In this document: positions 1 to 7,909 of the stretch, in pieces
How positions within the stretch are numbered: position 1 is the first letter of the stretch
Layout: the number at the start of each line of letters is the position of its first letter
Assembly (NCBI GenBank): GCA_017474925.1
Contig: JAFVGN010000028.1
Location: forward strand, 1 to 35,388
Length of the DNA stretch: 35,388 nucleotides
Origin: Prevotella sp.
GTDB lineage: Bacteria > Bacteroidota > Bacteroidia > Bacteroidales > Bacteroidaceae
Reading direction: 5' to 3'
Translations under genes and position numbers: made by a program
Notes under the pieces: generated by a model
Told to the model about the DNA's origin: nothing
What the model saw: the letters and a program-made list of their open reading frames with translations, nothing else
Database searches by the model: none

Positions 1-112
1 ATTCCCGTTTTTTTGCCTCTTTAATGGTATATTTTGCCATCATTGCATCATAAAATTTGCAAAAATCATCTGCCATACAGAAAATTTCAGTAACTTTGTC
101 CTCGGTAAACAT
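1..112 (-). CDS. IS982-like transposase, N-terminal fragment cut by the window edge
   Basis: Reading the minus strand from the ATG at 112 gives 37 codons with no stop, beginning MFTEDKVTEIFCMADDFCKF. This opening resembles the N-terminus of the IS982-family transposases common in Bacteroidota, which I recognise by memory only. The rest of the protein lies beyond base 1, so the catalytic DDE domain cannot be examined. A TAACTTTG -7 element lies at 158-151 on the same strand, so this end has its own promoter. Whether the element is complete is unknown. It marks the left end of the window as mobile DNA. Confidence 0.6.
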   Translation of the reverse strand, partial: MFTEDKVTEIFCMADDFCKFYDAMMAKYTIKEAKKRE

Positions 113-175
113 TAGCGATATTCTTTAGTTCAACTTTATGGCTGGTACTACAAAGTTACTAAAAATATCGCTAAT
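111..175. repeat. Long imperfect inverted repeat at the transposase promoter and start
   Basis: ATTAGCGATATT at 111-122 is exactly complementary to AATATCGCTAAT at 164-175. The pairing continues inward imperfectly (TAGT and AACTTT blocks) to about 137 and 150, giving arms of about 25 bases around a short loop. The left arm contains part of the transposase ATG and the right arm covers the TAACTTTG promoter element at 158-151. A transcript entering from upstream would fold and bury the start codon, whereas a transcript from the element's own promoter would lack most of the right arm. That protective role is inference. Confidence 0.6.
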
Positions 176-239
176 TACCTAATATTCAGCCAATTATTTT
201 AAAACTATTTTCGTCGAACTCACGTTAAATAAGAAAGAT

Positions 240-380
240 ATGGCAAACAAGAAGGGAAAAATCAATTTGAACTACAATCTGAAAGATGGAAAAGCCAGCC
301 TCTCGTTTCTTCTTGCACCGAAATACGGACCATATATCTTGGGGGGAATGACTTTGTTTGGCCGTCCAAGTGTTATGTAA
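240..380 (+). pseudogene. Short ORF, possible remnant of an integrase-like gene
   Basis: An ATG at 240 opens a 46-codon frame ending in TAA at 378-380. It begins MANKKGKINLNYNLKDGKAS and ends LGGMTLFGRPSVM. The first 25 residues, basic with a DGKASLSF stretch, resemble the start of the N-terminal arm-binding region of Bacteroidota tyrosine recombinases, but this is a weak impression. If so, it is truncated after about 30 residues. No catalytic domain follows in any frame. It may instead be a chance ORF between the transposon edge and the ATPase gene. Confidence 0.3.
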
Positions 381-466
381 AGTTAAGTTTTATCACAAAT
401 AACGCTTTTTGTTTGGCCATGAAATATAAAATTGTTAATTTCGCGGCTGAATAAGACGATGTTTTT

Positions 467-1912
467 ATGAAAGGTATTGTAGGTAGAGAGGCAGAAATAA
501 GGGAATTGCAAGAGCGATACTCAAGCGACAGGGCTCAGTTTGTTGCTGTATATGGGAGAAGAAGAGTCGGTAAGACATTCTTGATTGATCAAGCTTTTGC
601 TGGACAAATCACGTTCCGTCATGCAGGACTTTCCCCTGTCGATAACAAACAAAAGAAAAACCAGATGAAGGAGCAACTGAAGAGCTTCTATTATTCACTG
701 CTAAGTCACGGCATGAAGAAGAGTAAATGTCCCACATCGTGGTTAGAGGCTTTCTTTATGCTGGAGATGCACTTGCAGAGTATAGATGACGGTTCCCGTC
801 AGGTGGTTTTTCTTGACGAACTGCCGTGGATGGATACTCCACGTTCCGGATTCATCACTGGGCTGGAATCTTTCTGGAATGGCTGGGGATGTCATCGCCA
901 TAATTTCATGCTGGTTGTTTGCGGCTCGGCAACTTCATGGATGCTTGATAATCTAATAAACAATTATGGTGGACTCTACGGAAGACTTACCTGTGAAATG
1001 AAACTGTCGCCATTTACATTGAAGGAGTGCGAGGATTTCTTCGAGAATAAAAACATCAAGTTATCGCGATATGATATCGTGCAAAGTTATATGGCTCTTG
1101 GTGGAATCCCCTATTATCTCGATTATTTCCAACGGGGATTGAGTCTTCCGCAGAATATAGACAATCTGTTCTTTGTAAAGGGTGCGAAGCTACGCGACGA
1201 GTATGACCGTCTGTTCGCATCAGTTTTTTCGCGGCCTGAAGAAATGAAACGAATCGTCAAGTTCCTCAATACAAGACGTTCCGGATTCACCCGGGAGGAG
1301 ATAGCCAAGAAGACGGGCATTACTCAAGGAGGTACATTGACAAACATGCTGAAGGCTCTTATTGGAAGTGACTTTGTCCTGAAGTATGTACCATTCGGAT
1401 GCAGCAAGCGGGAGGAACATTACAAACTGTCAGACCCGTTCTGTATCTTCTATCTTCGCTATGTGCCCGACAATAGCAGCTATACCACCAGTTTCTGGCA
1501 GGAAAGCCATACTTCACAAAGTATCGTCAGTTGGCGTGGATTTGCATTCGAGGAAATTTGCCTCAAACATATCAGTCAGATTAAGCAGGCTTTGGGAATC
1601 CAAGGTGTCAATACGAAACAGTCGTCGTGGGCACTTCGGGGAGATGACGAGAAAGAGGGAACACAGATTGACTTGATTATAGAACGTGCCGACCATATTG
1701 TGAATATGTGCGAGATGAAGTTCTATGGTGAGGATTTCTCAGTCGATAAGGTCTATTACCAAAAGCTAAACACCCGTGAGAAACTACTTATGGAACAGGT
1801 TGCCAAACGAGAAAAGGTCCATCCAGCCTTAGTCACCACATACGGATTGAAGTATAACGAGTATAGTGGTGTCTTTCAACGTGTGGTATCGATGGATGAT
1901 CTGTTTGTGTAG
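467..1912 (+). CDS. AAA-type ATPase of the archaeal-ATPase/DUF234 family
   Basis: A 481-residue protein. A P-loop GRRRVGKT lies at residues 30-37, right after a GREAEI opening motif. A Walker B-like VVFLDELPW follows near residues 112-120. The middle part (about 270-330) looks like a winged helix, and the C-terminal third matches the DUF234 region with a restriction-endonuclease-like pattern: acidic residues, then QIDLIIER and CEMKFYGEDF near residue 400. That E-x-K resembles a PD-(D/E)XK nuclease core. These proteins are widespread in Bacteroidota and archaea, often several per genome, with no settled function. The gene stands alone next to transposon remnants and carries palindromes in its 3' flank, so it is probably accessory. 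Family assignment is firm and function is unknown. Confidence 0.85.
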   Translation: MKGIVGREAEIRELQERYSSDRAQFVAVYGRRRVGKTFLIDQAFAGQITFRHAGLSPVDNKQKKNQMKEQLKSFYYSLLSHGMKKSKCPTSWLEAFFMLEMHLQSIDDGSRQVVFLDELPWMDTPRSGFITGLESFWNGWGCHRHNFMLVVCGSATSWMLDNLINNYGGLYGRLTCEMKLSPFTLKECEDFFENKNIKLSRYDIVQSYMALGGIPYYLDYFQRGLSLPQNIDNLFFVKGAKLRDEYDRLFASVFSRPEEMKRIVKFLNTRRSGFTREEIAKKTGITQGGTLTNMLKALIGSDFVLKYVPFGCSKREEHYKLSDPFCIFYLRYVPDNSSYTTSFWQESHTSQSIVSWRGFAFEEICLKHISQIKQALGIQGVNTKQSSWALRGDDEKEGTQIDLIIERADHIVNMCEMKFYGEDFSVDKVYYQKLNTREKLLMEQVAKREKVHPALVTTYGLKYNEYSGVFQRVVSMDDLFV

Positions 1913-1927
1913 AATTAAAAAATGCAG

Positions 1928-1974
1928 ACTTTTGGGCCAAAAGTACAAATTTTCTTTTGATTTGGCCCGAAAGT
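1928..1974. repeat. Nested palindromes containing GGGCC just after the ATPase gene
   Basis: ACTTTTGG-G-CCAAAAGT at 1928-1944 is an odd palindrome with 8-base arms. Its left part ACTTTTGGGCC (1928-1938) also pairs, with one mismatch, with GGCCCGAAAGT at 1964-1974, and the whole is bracketed by ATGCAG copies at 1922-1927 and 1975-1980. Two mutually exclusive folds are possible. It could be a terminator for the ATPase mRNA or an element end. Related TTTGGCC words lie upstream of the gene near 356 and 413. Confidence 0.5.
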
Positions 1975-2104
1975 ATGCAGAAATATATGAAGGCACTGGT
2001 GATATAAGTTCATAATATAGTCCCACACCCTGGGTATGCGGGATTATAATGAACACGCAAATTATCTGTTGGAGATCACAGATGCTATCGATGAGCCACG
2101 AAAA

Positions 2105-2173
2105 TACCACATCTATGTCTGCGATTTACCATATATGCGGTATTGTTGCTTTAGGAGATTATGCGTACCTTTG
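2105..2173 (+). promoter_or_regulatory. Sulfur-regulon-type promoter A with tandem operators (metY)
   Basis: The core operator TACCATATATGCGGTA (2127-2142, TACC-N8-GGTA) runs directly into TTG (2143-2145). Twenty bases later comes TACCTTTG at 2166-2173, matching the Bacteroidota -7 consensus TAnnTTTG. A second operator-like copy TACCACATCTATGTCT sits at 2105-2120, 22 bp upstream. With transcription starting near 2176, the core operator is centred at about -41.5, a class II activator position. The same arrangement recurs at five other places in this window. The metY ATG follows at 2202. Confidence 0.8.
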
Positions 2174-2201
2174 CACCCAAATATCTAAAGATAAAAAGAG
2201 T

Positions 2202-3491
2202 ATGAGTACAAACAAAAACTATCATTTTGAGACTTTACAACTTCATGTAGGCCAGGAACAGGCAGACCCCACTACCGACGCACGTGCCGTACCTATCTAT
2301 CAGACCACGAGCTATGTATTCCACAATTCCCAGCATGCTGCCGACCGTTTCGGCCTGCGCGATGCAGGTAATATCTATGGTCGTCTGACCAACTCGACAC
2401 AGGGTGTGTTCGAGGATCGTGTAGCCGCCCTCGAAGGTGGTGTGGCAGGTCTGGCTGTCGCCTCTGGTGCCGCCGCCATTACCTACGCATTTCAGAACAT
2501 TGTACAGACTGGTGCACACATTGTGGCTGCAGATAACCTTTATGGTGGTTCATACAACCTCATTACCCATACGCTGGCCACTCAGGGTATCACGAACACC
2601 ATCGTCAACGTGAACGACCTCGATGCATTGGAGGCCGCTATCCAGCCCAACACGAAAGTAGTATTCGCTGAGACTTTCGGCAATCCTAACAGCGATGTGC
2701 TTGATTTCGAGGGTGTGGCTGCTGTTGCCCACAAGCACGGCATCCCGTTTATTGTTGATAATACGTTTGGCACACCTTATCTGATTCGTCCGTTAGAGCA
2801 TGGGGCTGACGTCGTGGTCCATTCCGCCACGAAGTTCCTGGGCGGTCATGGAACAAGCCTTGGTGGAGTGATTGTGGATGGCGGTAAGTTCGATTGGAAA
2901 CAGAATGACAAGTTCCCCACACTCTCTAAGCCCGATCCATCATATCACGGTATCGTGTTTGCCGACGCTGTCGGAACCGCAGCCTACGTCACCCGCATCC
3001 GTGCCGTTATCCTGCGCGATACTGGTGCGGCCATCTCGCCCTTCAATGCCTTCATCCTTTTGCAGGGTGTTGAAACACTGAGCCTGCGTGTAGAGCGCCA
3101 TGTTGCGAATGCCCTGAAGGTGGTTGATTTCCTTGCCAGCCATCCGAAAGTGGCTAAAGTGAATCATCCTGCCCTTGAGAGCCATCGTGACCACCAGCTC
3201 TATCAGAAATATTTCCCCAATGGTGCAGGCTCTATCTTCACCTTTGAGATCAAAGGCGGACAGGAAGCAGCCTGGAAGTTTATCGATGCCTTACAGATTT
3301 TCTCATTGCTAGCCAATGTGGCCGATGTAAAGAGTCTGGTAATTCATCCATACACTACTACTCACTCTCAGCTCTCACCCGAGGAACTTGCTGAGCAGAA
3401 TATCACGCCCTCTACCATCCGTCTAAGCATTGGTACTGAGCACATCGACGACATTATCGACGACCTCGCTCAGGCTTTTGATAAGATTTAA
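2202..3491 (+). CDS. metY: O-acetylhomoserine (thiol)-lyase, MetY type
   Basis: A PLP enzyme that joins O-acetylhomoserine with sulfide (or a sulfide carrier) to make homocysteine; it may also use O-acetylserine. The Cys/Met-metabolism PLP fold is complete: IYQTTSYVF near the start, the ASGAAAITYA phosphate-cup region, the D-N-T-F motif, and the PLP lysine K211 in SATKFLGGHG. The length of 429 residues is normal for MetY. The frame is open back to 2049, but ATG at 2202 (MSTNKNYHFETL) is chosen because the promoter at 2166-2173 places the mRNA start near 2176 and the family begins here. It is monocistronic, with a hairpin after the stop. A second, diverged paralogue lies at 6677-7909. Confidence 0.92.
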   Translation: MSTNKNYHFETLQLHVGQEQADPTTDARAVPIYQTTSYVFHNSQHAADRFGLRDAGNIYGRLTNSTQGVFEDRVAALEGGVAGLAVASGAAAITYAFQNIVQTGAHIVAADNLYGGSYNLITHTLATQGITNTIVNVNDLDALEAAIQPNTKVVFAETFGNPNSDVLDFEGVAAVAHKHGIPFIVDNTFGTPYLIRPLEHGADVVVHSATKFLGGHGTSLGGVIVDGGKFDWKQNDKFPTLSKPDPSYHGIVFADAVGTAAYVTRIRAVILRDTGAAISPFNAFILLQGVETLSLRVERHVANALKVVDFLASHPKVAKVNHPALESHRDHQLYQKYFPNGAGSIFTFEIKGGQEAAWKFIDALQIFSLLANVADVKSLVIHPYTTTHSQLSPEELAEQNITPSTIRLSIGTEHIDDIIDDLAQAFDKI

Positions 3492-3516
3492 GTTCAGTCA
3501 TTCTGACTCCGGATTA

Positions 3517-3551
3517 CACGGATTTAACAGATTGTTTTGTTTATATCCGTG
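3517..3551 (+). terminator. Candidate terminator or intergenic palindrome after metY
   Basis: CACGGAT (3517-3523) pairs with ATCCGTG (3545-3551), with flanking GATT/AATC extending the stem, followed by a T-rich run. The words GGATTACACGGATT and AACAGATTG resemble an intergenic repeat I associate with Bacteroidota genomes, so it may be a dispersed repeat acting as terminator. Confidence 0.5.
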
Positions 3552-3588
3552 AAATCTTTCGTTTTATTTCAATCAAAAACTAAACGAC

Positions 3589-4236
3589 ATGGGAAAGTAT
3601 ATTTTAGCAGACAATCAGGAATTGACCCAGTTCGCGCTGGAGAGCCTGTTATGTCATCACGATGAGACAGTGGTTGGTAAAGCCACCGACAAGACGGTGC
3701 TTGTGGAATTACTGAAAGAACATGAGGATGCTGTGGTACTGCTTGACTACACCCTGTTCGATTTCGCTGATGATGATCAACTACTGATTCTTGCCGAGCG
3801 ATTCTCTCTGTCGCAGTGGATACTCATCAGTGATGACCTGACACCTCACTTTTTACGTCGTGTAATCTATATGTCCCATCAGTTCAGCATTGTTTATAAA
3901 GACGGATCTATGAAGGATATTCGCGATGCCCTCTATGCTGTAAGCCATCACAATAGGCATATCAGTCAGCGGGCGTTGGAGACTATCATCATTATTCAAC
4001 AACAGGAAGATGGCGAGCGTCCCAGTGTATTAACAACAACTGAGATGGAAATTGTGAAGGCCATCGCTCAGGGAAAGACAACTAAGGAAATTGCTGCTGA
4101 GCGTGTATCCAGCATACACACCATTACCACTCACCGAAAAAACATCTTCCGCAAACTGGGCATCAATACCGCACACGAAGTGGTGAAATACGCATTCCGC
4201 GCTGGTCTCATCGACTCTTCTGATTTTTATATTTAA
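3589..4236 (+). CDS. LuxR/NarL-type response regulator
   Basis: A 215-residue two-domain protein. The receiver domain covers roughly residues 1-125. The phospho-acceptor is probably D53 in VVLLDYTLFDF, K104 region VYKDGS supplies the conserved lysine, and the usual N-terminal acidic pair is reduced to LADNQE, with a single aspartate at D8. The C-terminal LuxR-type helix-turn-helix (about 145-205) has the signature TTTEMEIVKAIAQGKTTKEIAAE followed by a recognition helix with TITTHRKNIFRKL. No histidine kinase is adjacent. It is followed after 11 bp by the ThiD-like/AraC fusion, so the two are probably cotranscribed, next to the B6 genes. The weakened acidic pocket leaves phosphorylation uncertain. 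Targets cannot be read from the sequence. Confidence 0.85.
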   Translation: MGKYILADNQELTQFALESLLCHHDETVVGKATDKTVLVELLKEHEDAVVLLDYTLFDFADDDQLLILAERFSLSQWILISDDLTPHFLRRVIYMSHQFSIVYKDGSMKDIRDALYAVSHHNRHISQRALETIIIIQQQEDGERPSVLTTTEMEIVKAIAQGKTTKEIAAERVSSIHTITTHRKNIFRKLGINTAHEVVKYAFRAGLIDSSDFYI

Positions 4237-4247
4237 ACTAAGATGTT

Positions 4248-5141
4248 GTGAACGTCAAGCAATCCATATTGACTATAACCGGATCCGATGGCACTGGCGG
4301 TTCAGGTATTCAGGCAGATATACGTTGCATCAGTGAACTTGGAGGCACAGTCACTTCCGTTGTTACATCAATTACAGTACAGAACACATTAGGTATTCAG
4401 GAGTTCTATGATCTTCCAGCCCCCATCGTCCGCGAACAGATTGAAGCAATTTTCAATGACTTGCAGCCTCAAGTCGTGAAAGTTGGTCTAATGAGGAATA
4501 TTGAAGTGGTAGAGGTAGTGGCGGAAATGATCCGCAAATATCGTCCTAAACACATTATCTATGCTCCTGTTTTGAAGTCCACCAAAGGCGAAGAACTTGT
4601 GGAACCAAGTGTGTTTCATGCAATCAAGGAGAAAGTATTCCCTCTCTGTACCATCGTATTGGAACCTTCTGACTTGCCTATGAAAGACAGACACCACGGT
4701 CATGCCAATCAACTATCTGCTGCATTGGCTTATTATATCAGTTGTGGCGAAGACGAAAACGCAGCCTTGTTCCATGCACGCAGCTACTTGAGTCAGTTCC
4801 CCAAAGGTTATACCGAAGACAGCAGTCGTAGCGGTGAACTCTACAATCTGTTTCTAAATGCCATTGACCGTTTTCATCATCGTTATAGCGATGTGTTTTT
4901 CTATGCGGAGCAATTAAGTGTCAGCGCCCGCTATTTAGGTCAGGTAACTCGCCACATCGCCAACCGCTCTCCAAAGGCCATCATCGACGAGCGTATCACG
5001 GAGGATATCACTACGATGCTAGCCACTAACAAACCGCTCAAGGAGATTGCGCTCATGCTCGGATTTTCTTCCCAAGCCCATTTGTCACGCTACTATAGGA
5101 AACAGACTGGCAAGGCACCCAGTGAAGTTAGAAAGAGATAA
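4248..5141 (+). CDS. ThiD-like kinase domain fused to AraC-type DNA-binding domain
   Basis: Residues 1-185 match the ribokinase-like fold of HMP-P/pyridoxal kinases (ThiD/PdxK): GSDGTGGSGIQAD at 12-24 replaces the usual GSDPSGGAGIQAD. The family's catalytic GTGC(T/S) or GTGD loop is replaced by H150-G-H-A-N-Q155, and the usual DPV is APV. The domain therefore probably binds a B6- or thiamin-like pyrimidine/pyridine ligand without phosphorylating it. Residues 200-297 form an AraC-type double helix-turn-helix (PLKEIALMLGFSSQAHLSRY). The start is GTG at 4248; the nearby ATG at 4243 gives only ATG-TTG-TGA. Lying directly upstream of pdxST, it is a good candidate ligand-sensing regulator of PLP synthesis. 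Domain identities are seen; the sensing role is inferred. Confidence 0.85.
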   Translation: MNVKQSILTITGSDGTGGSGIQADIRCISELGGTVTSVVTSITVQNTLGIQEFYDLPAPIVREQIEAIFNDLQPQVVKVGLMRNIEVVEVVAEMIRKYRPKHIIYAPVLKSTKGEELVEPSVFHAIKEKVFPLCTIVLEPSDLPMKDRHHGHANQLSAALAYYISCGEDENAALFHARSYLSQFPKGYTEDSSRSGELYNLFLNAIDRFHHRYSDVFFYAEQLSVSARYLGQVTRHIANRSPKAIIDERITEDITTMLATNKPLKEIALMLGFSSQAHLSRYYRKQTGKAPSEVRKR

Positions 5142-5175
5142 CTTACCCATATTGACTTTTCGTTTATCAGAATGG

Positions 5176-5216
5176 GAACACGAATCGGTGTTCTCGTGGA
5201 TTTGCTGTTATTTTGC
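5176..5216 (+). promoter_or_regulatory. Palindromic operator candidate and weak promoter before pdxS
   Basis: GAACAC-GAATCG-GTGTTC at 5176-5193 is a perfect inverted repeat with 6-base arms. Just downstream, TTATTTTG (5209-5216) fits the -7 consensus at 7 of 8 positions, and the palindrome covers the expected -33 region. Coding starts at 5250. It could be the binding site of the ThiD-like/AraC regulator encoded upstream. It is unlike the TACC-N8-GGTA operators elsewhere in the window. Confidence 0.45.
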
Positions 5217-5249
5217 AACCGTATTCATCAACACAGAAATGAAAAGAAT

Positions 5250-6128
5250 ATGGAAAAGAACGAAAGACAAAATCTCAATCGCCAATTGGCTCAGATGCTG
5301 AAGGGCGGTGTAATTATGGACGTGACAACCCCCGAACAGGCGCGCATCGCAGAGGAAGCAGGAGCCTGTGCCGTAATGGCATTGGAGCGTATCCCTGCCG
5401 ATATCCGTGCAGCGGGTGGCGTGTCGAGAATGAGCGACCCCCAAATGATACATGGCATTCAGGAGGCTGTTACCATTCCTGTAATGGCCAAATGTCGCAT
5501 CGGACACATAGTCGAGGCTCAGATATTACAGGCTATCGAGATCGATTATATCGATGAGAGCGAGGTTCTCAGTCCTGCTGACAACATCTATCATATCGAC
5601 AAGACAAAGTTTGATGTGCCATTTGTCTGCGGGGCAAAGAATCTGGGGGAGGCTCTCCGTCGTATTGCCGAGGGCGCTACGATGATTCGTACCAAAGGTG
5701 AACCAGGAACGGGCGACGTGGTACAGGCCGTGAGTCACATGCGGCTGATGCATAGCGAAATCCGTCGGTTGATGAGTATGAGCGAGGATGAACTCTACGA
5801 GGCTGCCAAACAATTGCAGGCACCTTATGAACTGGTACGTTTCGTTCATGAGAATGGGAAACTGCCCGTAGTAAACTTCGCTGCAGGTGGAGTGGCGACT
5901 CCTGCCGATGCAGCCCTAATGATGCAACTCGGTGCAGAGGGCGTATTCGTGGGCAGTGGCATCTTCAAGAGTGGCAACCCTGCTAAGCGCGCTGCCGCCA
6001 TCGTGCAGGCTGTGACGAACTATCAGGATGCGAAATTGCTGGCCGAACTCAGCGAGGATTTGGGCGAAGCTATGGTAGGCATCAATGAACAGGAAATAGA
6101 ACTCTTAATGGCAGAACGAGGCAAATGA
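5250..6128 (+). CDS. pdxS: Pyridoxal 5'-phosphate synthase, synthase subunit
   Basis: PdxS condenses ribose 5-phosphate, glyceraldehyde 3-phosphate and ammonia into PLP in the DXP-independent route, as a dodecamer fed by PdxT. The (beta/alpha)8 sequence is highly conserved and includes [66 protein letters not shown], and the lysines in [20 protein letters not shown] and [14 protein letters not shown]. The frame is open from 5172, but ATG 5250 ([10 protein letters not shown]) gives 292 residues, the usual family length. It overlaps pdxT by ATGA. The supply of PLP fits the many PLP enzymes around it: two MetY, cysteine desulfurase, CysK and HemL. Confidence 0.97.
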   Translation: MEKNERQNLNRQLAQMLKGGVIMDVTTPEQARIAEEAGACAVMALERIPADIRAAGGVSRMSDPQMIHGIQEAVTIPVMAKCRIGHIVEAQILQAIEIDYIDESEVLSPADNIYHIDKTKFDVPFVCGAKNLGEALRRIAEGATMIRTKGEPGTGDVVQAVSHMRLMHSEIRRLMSMSEDELYEAAKQLQAPYELVRFVHENGKLPVVNFAAGGVATPADAALMMQLGAEGVFVGSGIFKSGNPAKRAAAIVQAVTNYQDAKLLAELSEDLGEAMVGINEQEIELLMAERGK

Positions 6129-6673
6129 GAATCCCAATACTCGCCCTGCAAGGGGCATTTATAGAACATGCACAGATGCTACAGCAGCTCGGTGTGGAAA
6201 CTTTCGAGATCCGACAATTAAAGGACTGGCAACAGCCAAAGGACGGTCTGATCCTGCCTGGCGGTGAGAGCACGGTGCAGATGCACCTACTCTCACAACT
6301 GGGGCTGTTGGATCCCATCCGTCAGGCCATTCTCGACGGTCTGCCAGTATTCGGCACTTGTGCCGGCATGATTCTGCTCTCTGAAGGCTATCTTGGCACG
6401 ATGGACATCCGTGTGCGTCGCAATGCCTACGGTCGACAACTTGGTAGTTTCCACTCCGTTAGCCTTGTTAATGGTATTGGCGACAACATCCCTATGACAT
6501 TCATCCGTGCTCCTTATATAAAAGACGTATTGTCACCGAAATGTCAGATATTGGCAGAGTTAGGTGGCCATGTTGTTGCAGCCCGTCAAGGAAATCAAAT
6601 CGCCACTTCATTCCACCCTGAACTGGATGGCGATTTGAGAGTACACAGCTATTTTCTTGACATGGCAAAATAG
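6125..6673 (+). CDS. pdxT: Pyridoxal 5'-phosphate synthase, glutaminase subunit
   Basis: A class I glutamine amidotransferase that hydrolyses glutamine and channels ammonia to PdxS. The 182 residues carry the nucleophile C79 in GTCAGM, the LPGGEST oxyanion-region motif at residues 44-50, and the H164/E166 pair in FHPEL; the triad is intact. The start codon overlaps the pdxS stop (ATGA), indicating translational coupling. The gene ends 3 bases from the end of the convergent metY paralogue on the other strand, so the two mRNAs probably overlap at their 3' ends. Confidence 0.96.
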   Translation: MRIPILALQGAFIEHAQMLQQLGVETFEIRQLKDWQQPKDGLILPGGESTVQMHLLSQLGLLDPIRQAILDGLPVFGTCAGMILLSEGYLGTMDIRVRRNAYGRQLGSFHSVSLVNGIGDNIPMTFIRAPYIKDVLSPKCQILAELGGHVVAARQGNQIATSFHPELDGDLRVHSYFLDMAK

Positions 6674-6676
6674 TAA

Positions 6677-7909
6677 CTATTTCAGACTCTGTTGGACATC
6701 CTCCAATAAGTCAGTGCCGTCTTCGAGGCCAATGCTCAGACGGACAGTGGTGTCAGGGACGGACATCTCTGCACATTGTTCGGGGGTGAAGAGACCGAAG
6801 ATGGTCGAGGCAGGATGGATGGCCAGCGACTTGCGGTCGAAAAGGTTCGTGGCACGACGGATAATCTGGAGTTTGTCAATGAATGCCCACGCAGCCTCTT
6901 TCGATTCGAGGTCGATGGTAAAGACGGCACCAGGCAAGGGGCCAAATTGTTCACGAGAGAGTTCATAGAAGGGATTATCCTCCAAGCCAGTATAGTTTAC
7001 GCGCTTGATCTCGGACAGTTGCTGACACTGCTTGGCGAGCCACAGCGTGGTCTCGGCCTGACGACGAAAACGGATGTCGAGGGTATCGAGACCGAGGGTT
7101 TCCATGTAGGCTGCCTGAGGTGTCATCAGCGCACCGAGGTTCGTAATGAGTTCTGTTTTGACTCGCGCCGTGAAGGCCAACTTCTTGCCGACCTTTTTGA
7201 TACGAGCCTGTAAGGCTGGCGAGGGTGACTGCGACCAATCGAACTTTCCGTAGTCGATGAGCAGACCGCCGAGGCCTGTGCCACCGCCGGAGATATACTT
7301 CGTGCTTGACACCACCTCGATATCCACGCCAAAATCGACGGCATGGAAGGTGGAGAACGGTACGATGGTGGTATCGGCAATCAGGGGCACACCTGCCTTA
7401 TGGGCAATGTCTGCCAGCGCTCGAATGTCTGCTACGAACAACTGTGGATTGGTGATGATCTCGAAGAAGAGCGCACTGGTCTTGTCGTCGATCTGCGCCG
7501 CCACTTCCTCAGGCTTCGTGAAATCGACGAAGCGCGGCTCCACACCGAATGAACCCAGCGTGTCGCGAATGAGCGAGACGCTGTTGCCAAACAGATGCTT
7601 CGAAGCCACGATGTTGAGTCCTGCTGCACTGACAGCTGCCAAAGCATAGTGGATGGCCGCCATGCCTGTATTGAGGGCTGTGACACTTGTCGCTCCAGTA
7701 ATCTGTTTGACGCGTTCCTCCAAATAGGATGTTGTGGGGTTGGCGATGCGGGCATACGACGGTGCCATGGAGCGACCGCAAAACGCGTCGCCCATGGCCT
7801 TGGCAGACTCAAACTCAAACGCCGCCGTATAGTAGACAGGCATCGACAGAGCCCCATATACATCCGGTTTCTGGTACTTCGTCGTCAATATTGTCGTTTC
7901 GTACTGCAT
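6677..7909 (-). CDS. Second O-acetylhomoserine/O-acetylserine sulfhydrylase-like PLP enzyme
   Basis: A 410-residue Cys/Met-metabolism PLP enzyme, clearly diverged from the MetY at 2202. It has YARIANPTTSYLEERV, LNTGMAAIHYAL, an ADTTIVPF motif where most relatives have DNTF, and the PLP lysine K204 in SSTKYISGGG. The C-terminal block LAIHPASTI and VRLSIGLED match the sulfhydrylase branch. It is the last gene of the encapsulin operon. Its ATG overlaps the stop of the cysteine desulfurase gene (TAATG), so the two are translationally coupled. This suggests it uses sulfur from, or refills, the desulfurase/encapsulin system. Substrate preference (homocysteine or cysteine synthesis, or a lyase) cannot be decided here. 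Confidence 0.85.
   Translation of the reverse strand: MQYETTILTTKYQKPDVYGALSMPVYYTAAFEFESAKAMGDAFCGRSMAPSYARIANPTTSYLEERVKQITGATSVTALNTGMAAIHYALAAVSAAGLNIVASKHLFGNSVSLIRDTLGSFGVEPRFVDFTKPEEVAAQIDDKTSALFFEIITNPQLFVADIRALADIAHKAGVPLIADTTIVPFSTFHAVDFGVDIEVVSSTKYISGGGTGLGGLLIDYGKFDWSQSPSPALQARIKKVGKKLAFTARVKTELITNLGALMTPQAAYMETLGLDTLDIRFRRQAETTLWLAKQCQQLSEIKRVNYTGLEDNPFYELSREQFGPLPGAVFTIDLESKEAAWAFIDKLQIIRRATNLFDRKSLAIHPASTIFGLFTPEQCAEMSVPDTTVRLSIGLEDGTDLLEDVQQSLK

Noticed and set aside
2049-2201. Upstream 51-codon extension of metY
   Set aside because: It runs through the operators and the TACCTTTG promoter element, so it is not translated; the family N-terminus matches ATG 2202.
5172-5249. Upstream 26-codon extension of pdxS
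   Set aside because: It covers the palindrome and weak promoter; ATG 5250 gives the standard PdxS length.
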